Both the position numbers and the translations under genes were made by a program. From the NCBI RefSeq assembly GCF_013177695.1, contig NZ_WOEY01000011.1, positions 23,163 through 87,162 of the forward strand: a stretch of 64,000 nucleotides of DNA, read 5' to 3'. Below are positions 60,282 to 64,000 of this stretch, one piece after another. The DNA is from Paraburkholderia solitsugae (GTDB lineage Bacteria > Pseudomonadota > Gammaproteobacteria > Burkholderiales > Burkholderiaceae). Numbering within the stretch: the first letter of the stretch is position 1; every line of letters starts with the position of its first letter. The notes under the pieces were generated by a model, which had not been told where the DNA came from, did no database searches, and was given only the letters and a program-made list of their open reading frames with translations.

Positions 60282-62360
60282 TCAGGTGCGTTCGACCTCG
60301 ACGAGGCAGTCGTAGAACGTGGCCGATCCGCCCAGATCGGTAAGCGCCTGACTGGTGACCTGGTTGGCGTTGCGGCCGTCGGGGGCGAGTTTCTTCCACC
60401 AGATCGACAGGCCGACCACGAGCCCTTCACGCGCCTTGTCGGTGACACGGGCGCGCGCCTGCATCGAGCCGCGATCGTTGAATATGCGCACCTGATCACC
60501 GTCAGCGATGTCTCGCTGCAGTGCGTCGGACGGGTGGATGTCCAGGTGCGGCTCTCCTTCCGTCGAGCGCAAGCTCTCGATGTTCACGAAGGTGCTGTTC
60601 AGGAAGTTGCGGGCAGGCGGCGAGATCATCGCAAGCGGATAACGGGCGGCGAGGCCGGGCGCGCCGTCGGCAGATTCGTAAGGCGGCAGATAATTCGGCA
60701 ACGGATCGAGCCCTTGCTGCGCGAGGCGCTCGCTGAAGAACTCGCATTTACCGGACGGCGTGCGAAAGCCGCCCTCGGCGAATGGCGCGTCAGGCAGGTT
60801 CAGCTTTGCCCAGCCGGTTTTCGTTAGCGAGTCCCAACTGACGCCTTCGAGCGTTTTGTCATTCCAGCGGAATGCCGACTGCGCGATAGCGTCGTCGCTC
60901 TCGTAAAGCGCCGCCTCCTGTAGGCCCATGTGGCGTGCGAGGCCGCGAAAGATCTCCGTATTCGGGCGTGCATCGCCGACTGGCGCGATCGCTGGCAGGT
61001 TGACCATGACGTGCGTGTGCCCGTACGACTTGTGCACATCCAGGTGCTCGAGTTGCGTCGTAGCAGGCAGAAGCAGATCGGCGTAGTCTGCGGTGTCGGT
61101 CTGGAAGTGCTCGAGCACGATCGTGAACAGGTCTTCGCGCGCAAACCCTGCGGCGACCCGTTCCGAGTCCGGCGCGACCGCCACCGGATTCGAGTTATAG
61201 ACAATGATCGCTTCGACTTTCGGGCCGAACGTAGCGTCGCCCAGGTGCAGCAATGCGTCGCCGATCGCGTTCATATTGATGACACGCGATGCCTTGCCCG
61301 GCCAGCCCGGCATCAGATCCGGGCGCTGCAATGCGTGCGAATCCACCGGCGCCCATCCGCCCGAGGACAGCAATACACCGCCCGCCCGCTCGCGCCATGC
61401 GCCTGTCAACGATGGCAGGCAAGCGATTGCGCGCACGGCGTTACCGCCGCCACGCACCCGCTGGAGGCCATAGTTCATCCGGATCGCGGCCTTTTTCGTG
61501 CTGCCGTAAAGGCGCGCAAGATCGACGATCACCTGCTCGTCGATGCCGCAAATCTGAGCGGCACGCGACGGCGGATAGCTGAGCGCACGCGCCTTGAGTT
61601 CATCGAAGCCCAGCGTATGGGCCGCAATGTAGGCGTGATCAAGCAGATTTTCCGCGATCAACACGTTGATCATGCCAAGCGCTAAAGCACCGTCGGTTCC
61701 GGGTTTCAGTGCAATGTGCTGGTGGCATTTTTCCGCCGTCAGCGACCGGTACGGATCGATCGCGATCAGCCGTGCGCCGCGACGCTTGGCTTCCTGGGCA
61801 CGTGTCCAGAAGTGCAGATTCGACGCGATGGGATTCGAGCCCCAGATCAGGATGACCTCGCTCTCGGCGAAAAACTCGGTGAGCATGCCGAGGCTGGCGC
61901 CGTAGGTATATTTCAGCCCCGCCGCACCCGCGGCTGCGCAAATCGTGCGGTCTAACTGCGATGCGCCGAGTGTGTGAAAGAACCGCTGCGCAATGCTGTC
62001 GCCCTGAACCAGGCCCATCGTCCCGGCGTAGCTGTACGGCATGATGGCTTCTGGCGTTCGGTGCGCTATCTCCGACAGGCGTGCTGCGGCCAACTCGAAC
62101 GCCTCGTCCCAGCTAATCGGTTCAAAACGACCTTCGCCTTTGCGGCCGACGCGCTTCATCGGTGTCGTCAACCGATGCGGATGGTGCACCCGCTCGGCAT
62201 AGCGGCTGACTTTGGTACACAGCGCGCCTTGAGTCGGCGGATGATCGGGATCGCCGACGACCTTGATCGCCCTCCCATCTTCGACGGTCACGCGCATCGC
62301 ACAGGTATCGGGGCAATCGTGCGGGCACACCGCACGGGCGAATTCAGTCGGAGCATTCAT
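60282..62360 (-). CDS. Molybdopterin oxidoreductase (formate dehydrogenase / DMSO reductase superfamily)
   Basis: A 692-residue single-chain Mo-bisMGD enzyme. The N-terminal [4Fe-4S] motif is C-x3-C-x3-C (CPHDCPDTC) with a fourth Cys in GALCTK. A C-terminal molydopterin dinucleotide-binding domain (about 580-690) is present. No Tat signal, so cytoplasmic. No partner subunits are next to it. Substrate unknown; family includes formate dehydrogenase-like and assimilatory enzymes. Confidence 0.88.
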   Translation of the reverse strand: MNAPTEFARAVCPHDCPDTCAMRVTVEDGRAIKVVGDPDHPPTQGALCTKVSRYAERVHHPHRLTTPMKRVGRKGEGRFEPISWDEAFELAAARLSEIAHRTPEAIMPYSYAGTMGLVQGDSIAQRFFHTLGASQLDRTICAAAGAAGLKYTYGASLGMLTEFFAESEVILIWGSNPIASNLHFWTRAQEAKRRGARLIAIDPYRSLTAEKCHQHIALKPGTDGALALGMINVLIAENLLDHAYIAAHTLGFDELKARALSYPPSRAAQICGIDEQVIVDLARLYGSTKKAAIRMNYGLQRVRGGGNAVRAIACLPSLTGAWRERAGGVLLSSGGWAPVDSHALQRPDLMPGWPGKASRVINMNAIGDALLHLGDATFGPKVEAIIVYNSNPVAVAPDSERVAAGFAREDLFTIVLEHFQTDTADYADLLLPATTQLEHLDVHKSYGHTHVMVNLPAIAPVGDARPNTEIFRGLARHMGLQEAALYESDDAIAQSAFRWNDKTLEGVSWDSLTKTGWAKLNLPDAPFAEGGFRTPSGKCEFFSERLAQQGLDPLPNYLPPYESADGAPGLAARYPLAMISPPARNFLNSTFVNIESLRSTEGEPHLDIHPSDALQRDIADGDQVRIFNDRGSMQARARVTDKAREGLVVGLSIWWKKLAPDGRNANQVTSQALTDLGGSATFYDCLVEVERT

Positions 62361-62546
62361 CGGCGATCCGTCCAGGAGAGCGGTAAGCGGTGGCGCAATC
62401 CCGAATTTTATTACGTTCGCTGCCTGTTAACCTGCATGGTCCCGCCAAAAATGTCTTCGGCGTAGAATCGGTTATCAACGTGCCCGGGCGATATGGCCCC
62501 GAGCGATTCCACGCAAAGCAAAGCACAAGCGCATCACCACTCCATC

Positions 62547-63743
62547 ATGAAACTGATCCCAGAAATCCAGGCCGCCCACGGCGAGATTCAAACCCTTCGG
62601 CGAACGATTCATGCGCACCCCGAACTGCGTTACGAAGAAACGGCAACAGCGGATCTGGTTGCCAGGACACTTGAGTCCTGGGGCATCGAAACTCATCGCG
62701 GATTGGGCAAAACAGGCGTAGTCGGTGTACTGAAGCGCGGCAACGGATCGCGCTCGATTGGACTGCGCGCTGACATGGATGCGTTGCCGATTCAGGAGCT
62801 AAACAGCTTCAGCCATCGCTCGCAGAACGACGGCAAAATGCACGCGTGCGGCCATGACGGACATACCGCGATGCTGCTCGGCGCGGCGCGACATCTGGTC
62901 AAGCACGGTGATTTTGACGGCACGATTGTGTTCATCTTTCAACCGGCGGAAGAAGGCGGTGCCGGCGCACAGGCAATGATCGACGATGGCCTGTTCACGA
63001 AATTTCCGGTCGATGCGGTTTTCGGCGTTCACAACTGGCCAGGCATGCCGGCCGGCCACTTCGGTGTGACCGAAGGCCCGATCATGGCGTCCAGCAACGA
63101 ATTTCGCATTGAAATCAAAGGCGTGGGTTCGCACGCGGCATTGCCGCACAACGGCCGCGACCCCGTGTTCACGGCGGTTCAGATCGCGAACGGGCTGCAA
63201 AGCATCATCACGCGAAACAAGAAGCCGCTCGATACCGCGGTACTGTCGATCACCCAGATCCACGCCGGCGACGCCGTCAATGTCGTCCCGGACGATGCGT
63301 GGATCGCAGGCACCGTGCGGACTTTTACCACCGAAACGCTCGACCTGATCGAAGCACGCATGCGCAAGATCGCCGAGAGCACGGCGGAGGCCTACGATTG
63401 CTCGGTCGATATCCACTTCCATCGCAACTATCCGCCGACTATCAACAGTAGCGAGGAGGCCCGCTTCGCAGCGTCGGTCATGAAGGAAATTGTCGGCGCG
63501 GAAAATGTCGACGACGCAGTCGAACCGACAATGGGCGCCGAGGATTTCTCGTTCATGCTGCTGGCGAAGCCGGGCTGTTACGCTTTTCTCGGCAATGGCG
63601 ACGGTGGGCACCGGGACTCAGGACATGGTGCCGGGCCTTGCATGCTGCATAACGCGAGCTATGACTTCAACGACGAGCTATTGCCGATCGGCTCAACGTA
63701 TTGGGTTCGGTTGGCACAACGATTCCTGGCACAAGAGGGATAG
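62547..63743 (+). CDS. M20-family amidohydrolase (hippurate hydrolase type)
   Basis: A 398-residue metal-dependent amidohydrolase/peptidase D. Metal site motifs HACGHDGHTAM (about 100) and EEGGAG (about 134), His in HNWPG, and HNASYDFND at the C-terminus. Substrate could be hippurate or N-acyl amino acids. ATG at 62547 gives the family N-terminus; an upstream ATG at 62493 would add 18 residues. Confidence 0.88.
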   Translation: MKLIPEIQAAHGEIQTLRRTIHAHPELRYEETATADLVARTLESWGIETHRGLGKTGVVGVLKRGNGSRSIGLRADMDALPIQELNSFSHRSQNDGKMHACGHDGHTAMLLGAARHLVKHGDFDGTIVFIFQPAEEGGAGAQAMIDDGLFTKFPVDAVFGVHNWPGMPAGHFGVTEGPIMASSNEFRIEIKGVGSHAALPHNGRDPVFTAVQIANGLQSIITRNKKPLDTAVLSITQIHAGDAVNVVPDDAWIAGTVRTFTTETLDLIEARMRKIAESTAEAYDCSVDIHFHRNYPPTINSSEEARFAASVMKEIVGAENVDDAVEPTMGAEDFSFMLLAKPGCYAFLGNGDGGHRDSGHGAGPCMLHNASYDFNDELLPIGSTYWVRLAQRFLAQEG

Positions 63744-63760
63744 AGGCAGTGAGTTATATG

Positions 63761-63790
63761 TGAAGCGGCGATTTCCGCATCGCCGCTTCA
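63761..63790. other. 12-bp perfect stem-loop after the M20 gene
   Basis: Arms TGAAGCGGCGAT / ATCGCCGCTTCA around a six-base loop, 18 bases after the stop codon. No T-run; perhaps a 3'-end stabiliser. Confidence 0.55.
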
Positions 63791-63883
63791 TAGGCACCAA
63801 GCGTATCGAGGCGCAGCTTTGCCGATATGCAGTGCCGGCCCGACGGGTGCTAACGGGTCGCTGATTTCACGGTCCGTAAACGC

Positions 63884-63911
63884 AAAAACCCCGCCTTTTG
63901 GGGCGGGGTTT
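63884..63911 (-). terminator. Terminator of the rRNA operon
   Basis: Stem AAACCCCGCC / GGCGGGGTTT, ending in a T-run on the minus strand, 17 bases after the 5S gene. Confidence 0.9.
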
Positions 63912-63927
63912 CTGGACATGCTGGGGA

Positions 63928-64000
63928 GCCTGACGATTACCTACTTTCACACGGGAATCCGCACTATCATCGGCGTGGAGTCGTTTCACGGTCCTGTTCG
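63928..64000 (-). rRNA. rrf: 5S ribosomal RNA, 3' part
   Basis: The complement reads CGAACAGGACCGTGAAACG... to the 3' end near 63928, matching the 3' half of proteobacterial 5S rRNA. The 5' part and presumably 23S and 16S genes lie beyond the right edge. Confidence 0.95.

Overview
The window is a GC-rich, densely packed stretch of a betaproteobacterial main chromosome. Protein sequences and gene order (dcw cluster with mraZ, pilBCD-coaE-zapD-yacG, rplU-rpmA-obgE-proB, secA next to argJ, histone H1-like AlaLysPro-rich protein, 20-residue-signal trimeric porin) point to the Burkholderiaceae, most probably Paraburkholderia. Almost everything is housekeeping; there is no prophage, insertion sequence, integron or CRISPR array.

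Layout: 1-3000 holds the tail of a DUF3426 membrane protein, a thiol peroxidase, a PfkB-type sugar/nucleoside kinase and a glycine-zipper lipoprotein. 3225-9600 (minus) holds a lysine-rich histone H1-like protein and class Ia ribonucleotide reductase nrdA/nrdB, whose promoter carries two NrdR-type boxes 31 bp apart and three DnaA-box-like 9-mers 12 bp apart. 9734-11596 (minus) is a coupled ampD / PP0621-type / CcsA-type set. 11678-18000 holds ffh, hpt, marC, proS, rppH and a CNP1-like lipoprotein. 18104-21330 (minus) is rplU-rpmA-obgE-proB. 21487-24102 (plus) has octaprenyl diphosphate synthase, tRNA-Pro(CGG) and a CorC/HlyC-type membrane protein. 24235-29612 (plus) is pilB-pilC-pilD-coaE-zapD-yacG. 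29699-35284 (minus) is secA, argJ, a DUF815 ATPase and a NUDIX hydrolase.

36090-55863 (minus) is the division and cell wall cluster, read from a promoter at about 55860: mraZ-rsmH-ftsL-ftsI-murE-murF-mraY-murD-ftsW-[68-codon repeat ORF]-murG-murC-ddl-ftsQ-ftsA-ftsZ, followed by a peroxiredoxin gene that is frameshifted as given, then lpxC. Most junctions in its upper half are four-base ATGA overlaps. A repeated DNA segment between ftsW and murG has produced an extra small ORF that keeps ATGA coupling at both ends; this is the most unusual object in the window. Beyond the cluster lie coq7, a porin, a long-chain acyl-CoA ligase, a molybdopterin oxidoreductase, an M20 peptidase and the 3' end of a 5S rRNA gene, so an rRNA operon runs in from the right edge.

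No clearly novel multi-gene system is visible. The points most worth checking are the ftsW-murG repeat ORF, the layered nrd control region, the 10-bp periodic pentamers downstream of the mra promoter, the peroxiredoxin frameshift, and a structured RNA-like segment with an orphan terminator beside the histone-like gene.
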